The notes: generated by a model not told the origin, from the sequence alone. DNA of 64,000 nucleotides from Streptomyces globisporus (GCA_014649555.1 BMTG01000015.1:62001-126000), one strand, 5' to 3'; counted from the stretch's first letter, positions 1 to 10,132 are shown. A program made the numbers and translations.

Positions 1-331
1 CCCGGCGGCCGTCCCGTCGTGCCGGCCGCCGCTTCCGTCACCGGGACGTCGTCCGCACCCGGTGTCTCTCCAGTAGTCGGCCGCCCCGGCCGCGAAGTTC
101 CCGCGTGATCACCGGAGGATGTCCTGCCGGGCCTTTCCTGTGATCACCGGCCGATGTCGGGGGCTCGCTGCCGCGAAGCCTCACCGGAGGTTCCCGGCCG
201 GTGTGCAGGCGACGTAACCGGCGTTGTTCGCCCGGTGTCATCCCTGGGTAACGGGCCTTTCCTAGATTCGGGAGCGACCGCCGCCCGCCCCGCGTCCCTC
301 CGGGAACGCCCGCCCCCGAAGGGCCCCGCAC
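1..331. other. Upstream region of nitrate reductase, no gene seen
   Basis: I see no convincing gene here. The stretch holds two direct copies of an 11-base element (GTGATCACCGG, at 105-115 and 140-150), each with the palindromic core GTGATCAC, and two copies of a 12-base element (CGGGCCTTTCCT, at 128-139 and 252-263). The second copy of the 12-mer runs into TAGATT at 263-268, a possible -10 hexamer for the gene that starts at 332. GTAAC occurs twice between 200 and 255, which could be half-sites for the nitrogen regulator GlnR, but the partner half-sites are poor. All regulatory readings here are inference. Confidence 0.4.
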
Positions 332-3300
332 ATGACCGTGCCGACCCCGCCGCCGGACGCCGCCGCCACCGACCGGGTGCGTACGGTCTGCTCGTACTGC
401 GGTGTCGGCTGCGGGATCGTCCTCGACATCGCCGCCGGACCCGACGGCCGCCGCACCGTCGTGAAGGCCTCCGGTGACAAGGAGCACCCGTCGAACGCCG
501 GACGGCTGTGCACCAAGGGCGCGACCGGCGCGGACCTCCTCGCCGCGCCCGGCCGGCTGACCACCGCCCTGGCCCGCGCCGACCGCAGCGAGCAGCCCGC
601 CCCGCTCGGCCGGGACGCGGCCATCGCCGAGACGGCGCGCCGACTGCGGTCCGTGCTGGACACCGACGGTCCGGACGCGGTGGCCCTCTACGTCTCCGGC
701 CAGATGACGCTGGAGGCGCAGTACCTCGCCAACAAGCTGGCCAAGGGCTTCCTGCGGACCAACACCATCGAGTCCAACTCCCGGCTCTGCATGGCGAGCG
801 CGGGCAGCGGCTACAAGCTGTCCCTCGGCGCGGACGGGCCGCCCGGCTCGTACGAGGACTTTGCCCACGCCGACGTCTTCCTCGTCACCGGCGCCAACAT
901 GGCCGACTGCCACCCGATCCTGTTCCTGCGGATGATGGAGCGCGTCAAGGCCGGTGCGAAGCTGATCGTCGTCGACCCCCGGCGCAACGCCACCGCCGCC
1001 AAGGCGGACCTGTACCTGCGGATCCGGCCCGGGACCGACCTGGCCCTCCTCAACGGCCTGCTGCACCTCCTCGTCGAGAACGGGCACACCGACCCCGCGT
1101 TCATCGCCGAGCACACCGACGGCTGGGAGCAGATGCCCGCCTTCCTCCGCGACTACCCGCCCGCCGTGGTCGCGGAGATCACCGGCATCCCGGAGGACGA
1201 CATCCGGCAGGCGGCCCGCTGGATCGGCGAGGCGGGCGAGTGGATGAGCTGCTGGACGATGGGGCTCAACCAGTCCACCCACGGCACCTGGAACACCAAC
1301 GCGCTGATCAACCTGCACCTGGCGACCGGCGCGATCTGCCGCCCCGGCAGCGGACCGTTCTCGCTCACCGGCCAGCCCAACGCCATGGGCGGCCGCGAGA
1401 TGGGCTACATGGGCCCCGGGCTGCCCGGCCAGCGGTCGGTCCTGTCCGACGAGGACCGCGCCTTCACCGAGGAGCTCTGGGGCGTCCCACCCGGCACCCT
1501 GCGCGCGGACGGCTCGGGCAGCGGCACCGTCGACATGTTCCGGCGGATGGCCGAGGGGGAGATCAAGGCCTGCTGGATCATCTGCACCAACCCGGTCGCC
1601 TCGGTCGCCAACCGCCGGACCGTCATCGAGGGCCTGGAGGCCGCCGAATTCGTCGTCACCCAGGACGTGTTCGCCGACACCGAGACCAACGCGTACGCCG
1701 ATGTCATCCTGCCCGCCGCCCTCTGGGCCGAGTCCGAGGGCGTGATGATCAACTCGGAGCGCACCCTCACCCTCTCCCGCCGCGCCACCGACCCGCCCGG
1801 GGAGGCGTGGCCGGACTGGCGGATCATCGCGGAGGTCGCCTGCGCCCTGGGGTACGAGGACGCCTTCGGCTACACGAGCGCCGAGGAGATCTTCGCCGAG
1901 ATCACCCGGGCCTGGAACCCGCGCACCGGCTACGACCTGCGCGGAATGACGTACGAGCGGCTGCGCGGGACGCCCGTCCAGTGGCCGAGCGCGGACGTCG
2001 AAGGACCCGCCCGCAACCCCGTGCGCTACCTCAACGACGGCGTCAGCCAGGAGCTGACCGTACGCCCCGACGGCAGCGTGCCCAGGCTCGCCTTCCCCCT
2101 CCCCGGCGGCCGGGCCGCCTTCCACGCCCGCCCGCATCTGCCGCCGGCCGAAATGCCCGACGAGGACTTCCCGTTCGTCCTCAACACCGGCCGTCTCCAG
2201 CACCAGTGGCACACCCTCACCAAGACCGCCAAGATCACCAAACTGAACCGGCTGGACCCGGCTCCCTTCGTGGAGATCCACCCCGACGACGCTGCTGCCC
2301 TGGGGCTGGCCGAGGGCGACGGCGTCGAGGTCGCCTCGCGGCGCGGCCGCGCGGTGCTCCCGGCCCGGATCACGGACCGGGTCGCGGCGGGGGAGTGCTT
2401 CGCGCCGTTCCACTGGAACGATCTGTTCGGCGAGTACCTCGGCGTGAACGCGGTGACGAACGACGCGGTCGACCCGATCTCGTTCCAGCCGGAGCTGAAG
2501 GTGTGCGCGGTCCGGCTGGCGAAGGTCGCGGCCCCGACGGTCACCACAGAAGACCGCCCGCACACCTCGGACCTCGCGGGCACCTCAGATCTCGCACGCA
2601 CCACGGAACTCGTGGACGCCTTGGGGCTCGCGGAGATCGCCCCGCCCGTCCTCAGCGACCCGGAACGCCGCTATCTGGCCGGATTCCTGGCGGGCCTCGG
2701 CGCCCGCCCGGCGGGCACCCCGGTCCTCCCGGCGGGTGCCCCGTTCGCCCCGGAGACCGCCCTGTGGGTCAACGGCATGCTGGCCGGCGCCCACTCCCGG
2801 CTTCCGGACCCCCCGGGACCCGGCATCGCGCCCGCACCACCGGAGAGCGCATCGGCGGAACAGGGCGGCCGCCCGGTCGTCGTGCTGTGGGCCTCGCAGA
2901 CCGGCAACGCCGAGGAGGTCGCCGCGACGGCCGCCCGGACACTGGCCGCCGAGGGGTACCGCACCACGCTCCTCGGCATGGACGACGGGACGCCCGACGC
3001 ACTGCCGAGCCCGGCCGACCTCCTCGTCGTCACCAGCACCTTCGGCGACGGCGACGCCCCCGACAACGGCTCCGGCTTCTGGGAGTCCCTGAACACCCCC
3101 GAAACCCCGCGCCTGGAAGGCGTCCGCTACGCCGTACTCGCGCTCGGCGACTCCACGTACGACGACTTCTGCGGCCACGGCCGCCGCCTGGACGAACGCT
3201 TCGGCGAACTGGGCGCGGAGCGGCTGGTCCCGCGCACCGACTGCGAACCGGAGTACGAGCAGCCTTTCGGCCAGTGGCTCAAGGAGGTCAGGGCGGCACT

Positions 3301-4522
3301 GGAGACGGCGACACCGGAAGGACCGACGGCGCCGGAAGCCACGCCGACGCCGAGAGCGGCAGCAGCAGCGCCTCCGGCCGAGAAGCAGCCCGCCCGCCCC
3401 TCCAGGGCCGCTCCCGTCACCGCTCTCCTCACCGAGAACCGCCTCCTGAGCCTGCCCGGTGCGACGAAGGAGGTCCGCGCCTTCACGATCGACACGCGGC
3501 ACGCCGACACCCCCCTGACGTACACGGCCGGGGACGCCCTCGGCGTACGGCCGCTCAACTGCCCGGACCTGGTGGCCGAGTGGCTCGCCGTCACCGGGCT
3601 CGACCCCGCGGCCGAGGTGGACGTCCCCGGCCACGGGACGGTCGCACTGGGCGAGGCCCTGCACCGCCACCTCGACATCACCCGCATCACCCCGGACCTG
3701 CTGCGCCTGGTCGCCGACCACACGGGGGACCGGTCCCTGAAGAAGCTGCTGCGCCCCGACAACAAGGGCGAGCGGGACCGGTGGACATGGGGGCGGCAGG
3801 CCGTGGACGTGCTCGCCGAGCACCCGGTACGGGCCACGGCCGCCGCCTGGGCCGAGGTGCTGGGACCGCTGCGCCCCAGGCTCTACTCCATAGCTTCCAG
3901 CCCCTTGGAGGATCCCCACCGGATGCGTCTCACGGTCTCCGTGATCCGCTACGAGAGCGCCCTCGGCCGGGTGCGGAAGGGCGTCGCCTCCACGTTCCTC
4001 GCGGACGCCGAACCGGACAGCCCCGTACCGGTGTTCGTCCAGCGCAACGACCGCTTCCGCCCGCCCGCCGACCCGGCCACCCCGATGATCATGGTCGGCC
4101 CCGGTACGGGAGTCGCCCCGTTCCTGGGCTTCCTGGAGGAACGCCGCGCGCTCGGCCACTCCGGCGCCAACTGGCTGTTCTTCGGTGAGCAGCACCGCGC
4201 CACGGACTTCTACTACCGCGAGGAACTCGACGCCATGAGCCGCTCGGGCACCCTCACCCGGCTGGACACCGCCTTCTCCCGCGATCAGCGGGCCAAGGTC
4301 TACGTCCAGGACCGGATGCGCGAGCACGGAGCCCAGCTCTGGTCCTGGCTCCGCGACGGAGCCCACCTCTACGTCTGCGGCGACGCCTCCCGCATGGCCA
4401 AGGACGTCGACCGGGCGCTGCGCGACATCGCCGTCGCCCACGGGGGGCTCGAACCCGACACCGCGGCCGCCCAGGTCAAACAGCTAGCCTCGGACCGCAG
4501 ATACGTACGGGACGTGTACTGA
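332..4522 (+). CDS. Nitrate reductase fused to flavodoxin/NADPH reductase
   Basis: The 1396-residue protein joins a molybdopterin oxidoreductase to a complete electron-input module. The N-terminus carries the [4Fe-4S] ligands Cys20, Cys23, Cys27 and Cys60 (CSYCGVGCG, then RLCTKG), followed by the bis-MGD catalytic region and the molydopterin-binding domain to about residue 735. After a linker a flavodoxin-like FMN domain begins near residue 848 ([10 protein letters not shown]), then an FAD domain (RLYSIASSP) and an NADPH-binding domain ([25 protein letters not shown]) like cytochrome P450 reductase or CysJ. It should reduce nitrate to nitrite in the cytoplasm with NADPH without a separate reductase. 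Assimilatory NasA proteins are usually about 700-900 residues; the fusion doubles that. A four-cysteine Mo-enzyme of the formate dehydrogenase family acting on another oxyanion is the alternative. Confidence 0.85.
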   Translation: MTVPTPPPDAAATDRVRTVCSYCGVGCGIVLDIAAGPDGRRTVVKASGDKEHPSNAGRLCTKGATGADLLAAPGRLTTALARADRSEQPAPLGRDAAIAETARRLRSVLDTDGPDAVALYVSGQMTLEAQYLANKLAKGFLRTNTIESNSRLCMASAGSGYKLSLGADGPPGSYEDFAHADVFLVTGANMADCHPILFLRMMERVKAGAKLIVVDPRRNATAAKADLYLRIRPGTDLALLNGLLHLLVENGHTDPAFIAEHTDGWEQMPAFLRDYPPAVVAEITGIPEDDIRQAARWIGEAGEWMSCWTMGLNQSTHGTWNTNALINLHLATGAICRPGSGPFSLTGQPNAMGGREMGYMGPGLPGQRSVLSDEDRAFTEELWGVPPGTLRADGSGSGTVDMFRRMAEGEIKACWIICTNPVASVANRRTVIEGLEAAEFVVTQDVFADTETNAYADVILPAALWAESEGVMINSERTLTLSRRATDPPGEAWPDWRIIAEVACALGYEDAFGYTSAEEIFAEITRAWNPRTGYDLRGMTYERLRGTPVQWPSADVEGPARNPVRYLNDGVSQELTVRPDGSVPRLAFPLPGGRAAFHARPHLPPAEMPDEDFPFVLNTGRLQHQWHTLTKTAKITKLNRLDPAPFVEIHPDDAAALGLAEGDGVEVASRRGRAVLPARITDRVAAGECFAPFHWNDLFGEYLGVNAVTNDAVDPISFQPELKVCAVRLAKVAAPTVTTEDRPHTSDLAGTSDLARTTELVDALGLAEIAPPVLSDPERRYLAGFLAGLGARPAGTPVLPAGAPFAPETALWVNGMLAGAHSRLPDPPGPGIAPAPPESASAEQGGRPVVVLWASQTGNAEEVAATAARTLAAEGYRTTLLGMDDGTPDALPSPADLLVVTSTFGDGDAPDNGSGFWESLNTPETPRLEGVRYAVLALGDSTYDDFCGHGRRLDERFGELGAERLVPRTDCEPEYEQPFGQWLKEVRAALETATPEGPTAPEATPTPRAAAAAPPAEKQPARPSRAAPVTALLTENRLLSLPGATKEVRAFTIDTRHADTPLTYTAGDALGVRPLNCPDLVAEWLAVTGLDPAAEVDVPGHGTVALGEALHRHLDITRITPDLLRLVADHTGDRSLKKLLRPDNKGERDRWTWGRQAVDVLAEHPVRATAAAWAEVLGPLRPRLYSIASSPLEDPHRMRLTVSVIRYESALGRVRKGVASTFLADAEPDSPVPVFVQRNDRFRPPADPATPMIMVGPGTGVAPFLGFLEERRALGHSGANWLFFGEQHRATDFYYREELDAMSRSGTLTRLDTAFSRDQRAKVYVQDRMREHGAQLWSWLRDGAHLYVCGDASRMAKDVDRALRDIAVAHGGLEPDTAAAQVKQLASDRRYVRDVY

Positions 4523-4542
4523 CGGAACGAGGGAGTACGGGG

Positions 4543-5109
4543 ATGGCCTGGGCGGACGTACCGGTGGACACGAAACCACCGGCGGCGGGCGCGGTCCTGC
4601 TGACCGGCATCCCCGGCAGCGGCAAGAGCACGGTGGCCGCGGCGCTAGCCGCCCGGTTCGCCGCCTCCGCCCACATCGAGGTGGACGCCCTCCAGGAACT
4701 GATCGTCTCCGGCGGCCGGTGGCCCTCGCCCGACCATGACGAGGAGGCGGACCGCCAGATCTTCCTCCGGGCCCGCAACGCCTGCCTGCTGGCGGACAGT
4801 TTCCTCGCCGCGGGCTTCCTCCCGGTCATCGACGACGTCGTCGTACGCCGCGCCCACCTGGACTTCTACCGCACCACGCTCACCGTCGGGCCGCTGCACC
4901 ATGTCATCCTGGCCCCGGGCGCCGCGAAGGCCCGGGAGCGCAATCTCGCCCGGGACAAGACGCTCACGACGGACTGGTCGTTCCTGGAGACGGCGATGCG
5001 CGACGAACTGGCCGACGAGAAGATCTGGATCGACAGCGCGGAGCTGACGGTGGCCGAAACGGTCGACGCGGTCCTGTCCGCCACCGGCCTGACGCCCCGC
5101 CGGCCCTGA
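4543..5109 (+). CDS. Small P-loop ATPase/kinase
   Basis: A 188-residue protein with a Walker A motif near residue 26 (GIPGSGKST), an Asp-rich acidic segment after the second strand and a late basic segment (KARERNLARDK) that could be the lid. It belongs to the AAA/zeta-toxin/chloramphenicol-phosphotransferase-like group of small kinases; the substrate cannot be read from the sequence. The start is supported by GAGGGAG upstream. It follows the nitrate reductase by 20 bases on the same strand and is probably cotranscribed, although nothing in the protein ties it to nitrate metabolism. Confidence 0.75.
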   Translation: MAWADVPVDTKPPAAGAVLLTGIPGSGKSTVAAALAARFAASAHIEVDALQELIVSGGRWPSPDHDEEADRQIFLRARNACLLADSFLAAGFLPVIDDVVVRRAHLDFYRTTLTVGPLHHVILAPGAAKARERNLARDKTLTTDWSFLETAMRDELADEKIWIDSAELTVAETVDAVLSATGLTPRRP

Positions 5110-5184
5110 CCCCCCGGGCGTTGTCAGACCCCCGCCGTACGGTGGAACCATCTATCCGCGCTGCTGGCTGCTGCGCTGCTGGAT

Positions 5185-5214
5185 CGCCCCGCCCGGCTGC
5201 TCCCGGGCGGGGCG
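5185..5214. terminator. Hairpin terminator between convergent genes
   Basis: A perfect 12-base-pair stem (arms 5185-5196 and 5203-5214) with a six-base loop lies between the stop of the kinase gene and the stop of the opposing membrane protein gene. There is no long T tract, which is usual for Streptomyces, and it could serve both strands. Confidence 0.75.
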
Positions 5215-5230
5215 CACCCTCTTTCTCGGG

Positions 5231-5818
5231 TCAGGAGACGTCACCGCGGACGCTGTCGCCGATGAGCCCGTCGGTGTACGTCACGTACTTGGCGTCGAAC
5301 GTGCCCTTGGCGGTGACGGTTCCGGTGGTGTTCTCGCCGGGAGCGAGTGTCATGGCGTCCAGCTGGTCTTCGTCGACGCCGAGTTCGACGGTGTGCTTGC
5401 TGCCGTCGGTGTCGGTGATGGTGACGTACAGCGGGTTGACCTCGATGTCGTTCCTGCTGTTGTTCGTGATGGTGACCTGGACGCTGGTGTAGTCGTCGCC
5501 CTGGGCGAGGACGCTCTTCTTGAACGTGACGGCCTTCGCGGTGACCGTCACCGGAGCCTTCTCGGCCGACTCCTCCTCCTTGGGCTCGTCCTTCTTCGCT
5601 TCCCCCTGGGTGGCCGACGGCTTCGTGGTCGACGATTCGCCGCCGTCGTCACCGCCACTGGCGACCATGGAGATGACGGCGATGAGGACGATCAGGCCGA
5701 CGATCCCGAGGCACCCGAAGCCGATGATCTTCCCGGTCTTCCTCTTCCGCGGCGGGGGCGGCTGCTGCCCCCACCCGGGCTGCTGCGGCTGACCGGGCTG
5801 CGGCTGCTGATACGTCAT
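5231..5818 (-). CDS. DUF4352-type membrane-anchored protein
   Basis: A 195-residue protein. Residues 1-27 are Pro/Gln/Gly-rich and end in a basic stretch (PRKRKTGK), residues 30-52 form one transmembrane segment, then follows an acidic Ser/Glu/Lys-rich linker and a C-terminal beta-rich domain (about 90-195) of the DUF4352/telokin-like type, which includes the expected 'VQVTITNNSR' strand and an 'LAPGENTTGTV' segment. The C-terminal domain should lie outside the membrane. AAGGGGG ten bases upstream supports the ATG at 5818. No specific partner or function can be assigned. Confidence 0.75.
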   Translation of the reverse strand: MTYQQPQPGQPQQPGWGQQPPPPRKRKTGKIIGFGCLGIVGLIVLIAVISMVASGGDDGGESSTTKPSATQGEAKKDEPKEEESAEKAPVTVTAKAVTFKKSVLAQGDDYTSVQVTITNNSRNDIEVNPLYVTITDTDGSKHTVELGVDEDQLDAMTLAPGENTTGTVTAKGTFDAKYVTYTDGLIGDSVRGDVS

Positions 5819-5998
5819 GTGTCCCCCTTGTGTGGTTCATGGAGGCATGACCGTAGCGACCCGTAGGAGGCGGGAGAGGCTGGTTGTCCGGTTGGTGACG
5901 GAGATGTGACAGAAAGGTGGAGGAAGCCTCGATCGTCCGTTCTGCGCTCGAACTGAGTGCCGGTTTCCTGAGCCCCTATCTACGCTCAGCGGCCCGGG

Positions 5999-6871
5999 TC
6001 AGCCCGCCGACTCGCCCGCGTGCGGGCTCAGCGCGCCCGACCAGACCAGGGCGAAGATGAGGATGCCGAGCAGGATGCGGTAGATGACGAAGGGCATGAA
6101 GCTCTTGGTGGTGATGAACTTCATGAACCACGCGATGACGGCGTATCCGACGAAGAAGGCCACCAGGGTCGCGAAGATCGTCGGGCCCCAGGAAACATGT
6201 CCCTCGCCCACGTCCTTCAGCTCGTAGGCGCCCGAGGCGAGCACCGCGGGGATCGCGAGCAGGAACGAGTAGCGGGCGGCCGACTCGCGGGTGTAGCCCA
6301 TCAGAAGGCCGCCACTGATCGTCGCGCCCGAGCGGGAGACGCCCGGGATCAGCGCCATCGCCTGACAGAACCCGTAGATCAGACCGTCCTTGACGCCCAG
6401 GTCCTTGAGCGTCTTGCGCTCCTTCACCACCCGGTGCTTGCCGCCCGTCTCGTCGCGCGCGGCCAGCCGGTCGGCGACGCCGAGCACGATGCCCATGACG
6501 ATCAGCGTCGTCGCGATCAGCCGCAGATCGCGGAACGGGCCCTCGATCTGGTCCTTGAGGGTGAGGCCCAGCACGCCGATGGGGATCGATCCGACGATGA
6601 CCAGCCAGCCCATCTGGGCGTCGTGGTCGCTGCGCATCGCACGGTCCGTCAGGGAGCGGAACCAGGCCGACAGGATGCGCGCGATGTCCTTGCGGAAGTA
6701 GATGAGCACCGCGGTCTCGGTGCCGATCTGGGTGATCGCGGTGAACGCCGCCCCCGGGTCGTGCCAGCCGGCGAACGCGGCCGTCAGTCGCAGATGCGCG
6801 CTGGAGGAGATCGGCAGGAACTCGGTGAGTCCCTGAACAAGTCCCAGGACGAATGATTCGAACCAGCTCAT
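5999..6871 (-). CDS. uppP: Undecaprenyl-diphosphatase UppP (BacA family)
   Basis: A 290-residue polytopic membrane protein that recycles undecaprenyl diphosphate to the monophosphate carrier for peptidoglycan synthesis; members confer resistance to bacitracin. The two family motifs are present: LTEFLPISSSAHL near the N-terminus and GVSRSGATISGG in the middle, together carrying the catalytic Glu, Ser and Arg. I chose the ATG at 6871 because the protein then begins MSWFESFVLGLVQG as in the family; an in-frame ATG at 6904 adds 11 residues with no family match. Neither start has a clear ribosome binding site. Confidence 0.9.
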   Translation of the reverse strand: MSWFESFVLGLVQGLTEFLPISSSAHLRLTAAFAGWHDPGAAFTAITQIGTETAVLIYFRKDIARILSAWFRSLTDRAMRSDHDAQMGWLVIVGSIPIGVLGLTLKDQIEGPFRDLRLIATTLIVMGIVLGVADRLAARDETGGKHRVVKERKTLKDLGVKDGLIYGFCQAMALIPGVSRSGATISGGLLMGYTRESAARYSFLLAIPAVLASGAYELKDVGEGHVSWGPTIFATLVAFFVGYAVIAWFMKFITTKSFMPFVIYRILLGILIFALVWSGALSPHAGESAG

Positions 6872-7041
6872 GGGGCTTAGGCCATCCCGGAGGTGATCGT
6901 GCATCGGCCACGGGCGGCTGCGGCCCGTCGGCTGCGTGCAAAGTGCGGAGTGCGGTCAAGGACATCGAGGTCGCGGGCAGCGTATCGCCTGAAAGTGAAC
7001 GTCAGGCCGACTGCACTGGTCATCCACGTGCCGCCGTGCGT

Positions 7042-7764
7042 TCAGCTGTCCGGCGTGTCCCGGCCGAGCCGGTGGCGTCTGCGCCAGGCCACCAGCGCCC
7101 CGCCGAGACCGGACAGCACGATGAAGCCCATGGCGGCCAGGAACACCGGCGAGGTCGGCGACGCGGCCTCGCTGCCGGCTATCACGTACGCCGCCGTGTT
7201 CGGGATCGACCCGAGACCGGTCGCCAGCAGGAACGGCGGAGCGCCCATCCGGGAGGTCGCCGCACAGTAGTTGGCGGCGGCGAACGGCACACCGGGGAAG
7301 AGCCGCAGCGCCAGCACCGACCGGAAGCCGTGCCGGCTCAGCACCCCGTCCGCCGCGGTGAGCAGCCTTCCGCGCAGCAGGGTCCGCAACGCGTCCTGCC
7401 CCAGCACCCGGCCCAGCATGAACGACACGCCCGCACCCAGCACCGTGCCCGCCAGCGCCGCCGCCAGACCCGTCTGCGCGCCGAACAACGCGCCCGCGGC
7501 GATGTTGAGCAACGGTCGCGGCACGAACGCCACCGTCAGCGCCCCGTACGCCAGACCGAAGAGCATCGCGGCCGTGCCGCCGGTCAGCTGGGTCGGCCAC
7601 CCCGACTCCAGCAGCCGCTGTGGTTCGAACAGCAGCATCGTCGACGCGGCCCCGAGCAGGACCACGACGAGCAGCGAGAACCGGGACCACGGCGACAACA
7701 GCGCCCGGGAGAGGCGCAGGGCCGGACCCGAGGCGGGCCGGGCGGCGGGGACGGGGTCGAACAT
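7042..7764 (-). CDS. TVP38/TMEM64 (DedA-like) membrane protein
   Basis: A 240-residue integral membrane protein with at least five hydrophobic segments and the SNARE-associated/VTT signature, visible as 'PRPLLNIAAGALFG', 'GAGVSFMLGR' and the later 'LRLFPGVPFAAANYCAA' block. VTT proteins are linked to lipid scrambling or export, but the substrate of this member is unknown. The chosen ATG at 7764 gives a short cytoplasmic tail before the first membrane segment. A longer version starting at 7902 would overlap the divergent repair gene. There is no Shine-Dalgarno match, so the message may be leaderless. Confidence 0.75.
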   Translation of the reverse strand: MFDPVPAARPASGPALRLSRALLSPWSRFSLLVVVLLGAASTMLLFEPQRLLESGWPTQLTGGTAAMLFGLAYGALTVAFVPRPLLNIAAGALFGAQTGLAAALAGTVLGAGVSFMLGRVLGQDALRTLLRGRLLTAADGVLSRHGFRSVLALRLFPGVPFAAANYCAATSRMGAPPFLLATGLGSIPNTAAYVIAGSEAASPTSPVFLAAMGFIVLSGLGGALVAWRRRHRLGRDTPDS

Positions 7765-7813
7765 TCGGGGAGAGTAACCGAAAAGGATGTGTGATCGCCG
7801 TAATGTGCGTCGC

Positions 7814-8539
7814 GTGACCCCCGACGCCGACCCTGCCGCCGACGCCCCCGCCCCGCCGGTCAGCACCCTCGCCGACACCGTCCTGGAGCGGCTCGTCGCC
7901 ACCTACGCTCCCGCAGCCGACCCCGTACGGGCCGAGGGGGCCGCCGCGTACATGAAGCACGTCGCACCCTTCCTCGGGATCCCCACCCCCGAGCGCCGGG
8001 CCCTGTCACGGACCGTACTGGCGGGCACCGGGCGGCCGGACGAGCGGGACTGCACGGCGATCGCGCTGCGCTGCTGGCTGCTGCCCGAGCGCGAGTACCA
8101 GTACTTCGCCGTCGACTATCTGCGCCGCCACGCGGGCCGCTGCACCTCCGGCTTCCTGCCCGTCCTGCACCACCTGGTGACCACCGTCCCCTGGTGGGAC
8201 ACGGTCGACCTGCTCGCCGCGCATGTCGCGGGCCCGCTGGTCACCGCCGACCCGGCGCTCGTCCGGGAGATGGACCGGTGGATCGACGACCCCAGCCTCT
8301 GGGCCGCCAGGACCGCCCTGCTGCACCAGCTGCGCTACAAGGAAGCCACCGACGCCGACCGGCTGTTCGGCTACTGCCTGCGCCGCGCGGACCACCCCGA
8401 CTTCTTCATCCGCAAGGCGATCGGCTGGGCCCTGCGCGAGTACGCCAAGACCGACCCCGCCGCCGTACGCGACTTCGTCGACGGCGCGCGGACCCGGCTG
8501 TCGCCGCTCTCCGTGCGCGAGGCGCTCAAGAACCTCTGA
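7814..8539 (+). CDS. DNA alkylation repair protein (AlkD-like)
   Basis: A 241-residue all-helical protein of the HEAT-like-repeat DNA glycosylase family, which excises cationic alkylated bases such as 3-methyladenine and 7-methylguanine. Supporting blocks are 'YMKHVAPFLGIPTPERR', 'YLRRHAGRCTSGFLP', 'VPWWDTVDLLAAH' and 'FFIRKAIGWALREYAK', in the usual order and spacing. The GTG at 7814 is preferred because the protein then begins MTPDADP; an ATG at 7787 would add nine residues (MCDRRNVRR). It is divergent from the TVP38 gene with only 49 bases between the chosen starts. Confidence 0.8.
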   Translation: MTPDADPAADAPAPPVSTLADTVLERLVATYAPAADPVRAEGAAAYMKHVAPFLGIPTPERRALSRTVLAGTGRPDERDCTAIALRCWLLPEREYQYFAVDYLRRHAGRCTSGFLPVLHHLVTTVPWWDTVDLLAAHVAGPLVTADPALVREMDRWIDDPSLWAARTALLHQLRYKEATDADRLFGYCLRRADHPDFFIRKAIGWALREYAKTDPAAVRDFVDGARTRLSPLSVREALKNL

Positions 8540-8570
8540 GTGCCCTCCGAAACCTCTGAGAGCCCTCAGA
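8531..8570. repeat. 20-bp tandem duplication over a stop codon
   Basis: Two adjacent 20-base copies (8531-8550 and 8551-8570) differ at only three positions. The first includes the last codons and TGA of the AlkD-like gene; the second duplicates that end outside the gene. It looks like a simple local duplication. Confidence 0.7.
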
Positions 8571-8613
8571 AAACCATTCGACGTGGCCGCCGCGCCCGGC
8601 CATGATCAGGGGC

Positions 8614-8793
8614 ATGTTCCGGTACGCCTTCCTCGCAGCGCCGTCCGCAGTCGCGGACGCGCCGAAGGCTGCCGTGAACGACGCGGTCGCCGAGGCACTC
8701 GCCCCGACCGCAGCCGCAGCAGCAGTCGCCGCAGCAGCAGTCGCATCGGCCTTCGCCGGTGCCGCAGCGCCCTTCGGCGGCGCCCGAAGCTGA
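8614..8793 (+). CDS. Possible Ala-rich small protein, doubtful
   Basis: This 59-codon frame encodes an alanine-rich hydrophobic peptide starting [11 protein letters not shown] and containing a run of alternating Ala/Val. An ATG at 8602 would add four residues. The only start support is a weak AGGGG. GCA codons are unusually frequent for this genome, so it may not be translated. It fills part of the 354-base gap before tuf3, which otherwise holds only a tandem repeat and an inverted repeat. Confidence 0.25.
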   Translation: MFRYAFLAAPSAVADAPKAAVNDAVAEALAPTAAAAAVAAAAVASAFAGAAAPFGGARS

Positions 8794-8834
8794 CCCTCCC
8801 CCGACAGTCCGGCGGACCCCGCAAGGGGAGGGTC
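8792..8834. promoter_or_regulatory. 10-bp inverted repeat upstream of tuf3
   Basis: GACCCTCCCC at 8792-8801 and its exact complement at 8825-8834 enclose a 23-base loop, about 60 bases before the tuf3 start. It could be a terminator for upstream transcription or a folded leader for tuf3. The sequence does not decide between these. Confidence 0.5.
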
Positions 8835-8893
8835 GGCCGGGCCCTGGGGTCTTCATCTTTTCTCAGTTTCGCGTGCTTCAGAAGGAATCAGCC

Positions 8894-10069
8894 ATGTCCA
8901 AGACGGCTTACGTGCGCACCAAGCCGCACCTCAACATCGGCACCATGGGCCACGTCGACCACGGCAAGACCACCCTCACCGCCGCCATCACCAAGGTCCT
9001 CAGCGAGCGCGGCGGGAGCTCCACCTCCTACGTGTCCTTCGACCGGATCGACCGGGCCCCCGAGGAGGCCCAGCGCGGCATCACCATCAACATCGCGCAC
9101 GTCGAGTACGAGACCGACACCCGCCACTACGCGCACGTCGACATGCCCGGTCACGCCGACTACATCAAGAACATGGTCACCGGCGCGGCGCAGCTCGACG
9201 GGGCGATCCTCGTCGTCTCCGCGCTCGACGGGATCATGCCGCAGACCGCCGAGCACGTCCTGCTGGCCCGTCAGGTGGGCGTCGACCACATCGTCGTCGC
9301 TCTCAACAAGGCCGACGCGGGCGACCCCGAGCTGACCGACCTGGTCGAGCTGGAGGTCCGCGAGCTGCTCTCCGCGCACGGGTACGGCGGCGACACCGTC
9401 CCCGTGGTCCGGGTCTCCGGGCTCAAGGCGCTGGAGGGCGACCCACGGTGGACGGCGGCGATCGAAGGGCTGCTGGACGCCGTCGACACGTACGTACCGA
9501 TGCCGGTGCGCTACACCGACGCCCCGTTCCTGCTGTCCGTCGAGAACGTCCTGACCATCACCGGCCGGGGCACCGTCGTCACCGGCGCCGTCGAGCGCGG
9601 CACCGTTCGCGTCGGCGACAAGGTGCAGGTGCTGGGCGCGGATGTCGAGACGGTCGTCACCGGCCTGGAGACCTTCGGCAAGCCGATGGAGTCCGCCGAG
9701 GCCGGGGACAACGTCGCGCTGCTGCTGCGCGGGGTGGAGCGCGACCGGGTCCGGCGCGGCCATGTCGTGGCCGCGCCCGGCAGCGTCACGCCCAGCCGCC
9801 GGTTCACCGCGCAGGTGTACGTGCTGTCCGCGAAGGAGGGCGGCCGGACCACCCCGGTCGCCACCGGCTACCGGCCGCAGTTCTACATCCGTACGGCGGA
9901 CGTCGTCGGCGACGTCGACCTCGGCGAGGCGGCGGTCGCGCGCCCCGGCGACACGGTCACCATGACCGTGGAGCTGGGCCGTGACGTGCCGCTGGAGTCC
10001 GGCCTCGGCTTCGCGATCCGCGAGGGCGGCCGCACGGTCGGCGCGGGAACGGTCACCGAGCTGCTCTGA
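8894..10069 (+). CDS. tuf3: Elongation factor Tu paralogue (EF-Tu3 type)
   Basis: A 391-residue translational GTPase that would deliver aminoacyl-tRNA to the ribosome. The P-loop GHVDHGKT spans residues 19-26, followed by the switch I block '[12 protein letters not shown]', the G3 motif DMPGHADY (canonical EF-Tu has DCPGHADY), NKAD for the base-specificity loop (canonical NKCD), and domains II and III ('[15 protein letters not shown]', 'YRPQFYIRT'). Divergence at these invariant sites, together with its standing apart from any ribosomal protein operon, identifies it as the divergent EF-Tu3 known in several Streptomyces rather than the main tuf1. GAAGGAA is well placed before the ATG. In other Streptomyces, tuf3 is weakly expressed and linked to amino acid starvation; I infer the same role here. 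Confidence 0.88.
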   Translation: MSKTAYVRTKPHLNIGTMGHVDHGKTTLTAAITKVLSERGGSSTSYVSFDRIDRAPEEAQRGITINIAHVEYETDTRHYAHVDMPGHADYIKNMVTGAAQLDGAILVVSALDGIMPQTAEHVLLARQVGVDHIVVALNKADAGDPELTDLVELEVRELLSAHGYGGDTVPVVRVSGLKALEGDPRWTAAIEGLLDAVDTYVPMPVRYTDAPFLLSVENVLTITGRGTVVTGAVERGTVRVGDKVQVLGADVETVVTGLETFGKPMESAEAGDNVALLLRGVERDRVRRGHVVAAPGSVTPSRRFTAQVYVLSAKEGGRTTPVATGYRPQFYIRTADVVGDVDLGEAAVARPGDTVTMTVELGRDVPLESGLGFAIREGGRTVGAGTVTELL

Positions 10070-10077
10070 GACCGCCC

Positions 10078-10114
10078 GTTGTCCGCCACCCCTCGGTTCG
10101 GGGTGGCGGGCAAC
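10078..10114 (+). terminator. Terminator of tuf3
   Basis: A 15-base-pair stem (10078-10092 with 10100-10114, one G.U pair) and seven-base loop begins eight bases after the tuf3 stop and ends before the ribosome binding site of the next gene. It should separate the two transcription units. Confidence 0.75.
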
Positions 10115-10132
10115 GGCGGCGACAATGGAGAG

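Noticed and set aside
38..2563. Long open frame on the minus strand opposite nitrate reductase
   Set aside because: It is an antisense shadow of a high-GC gene; it has no domain matches and the plus-strand frame has the molybdoenzyme motifs.
5976..6965. A second frame over uppP
   Set aside because: Shifted-frame shadow rich in Arg/Pro/Gly; the true frame has the BacA motifs.
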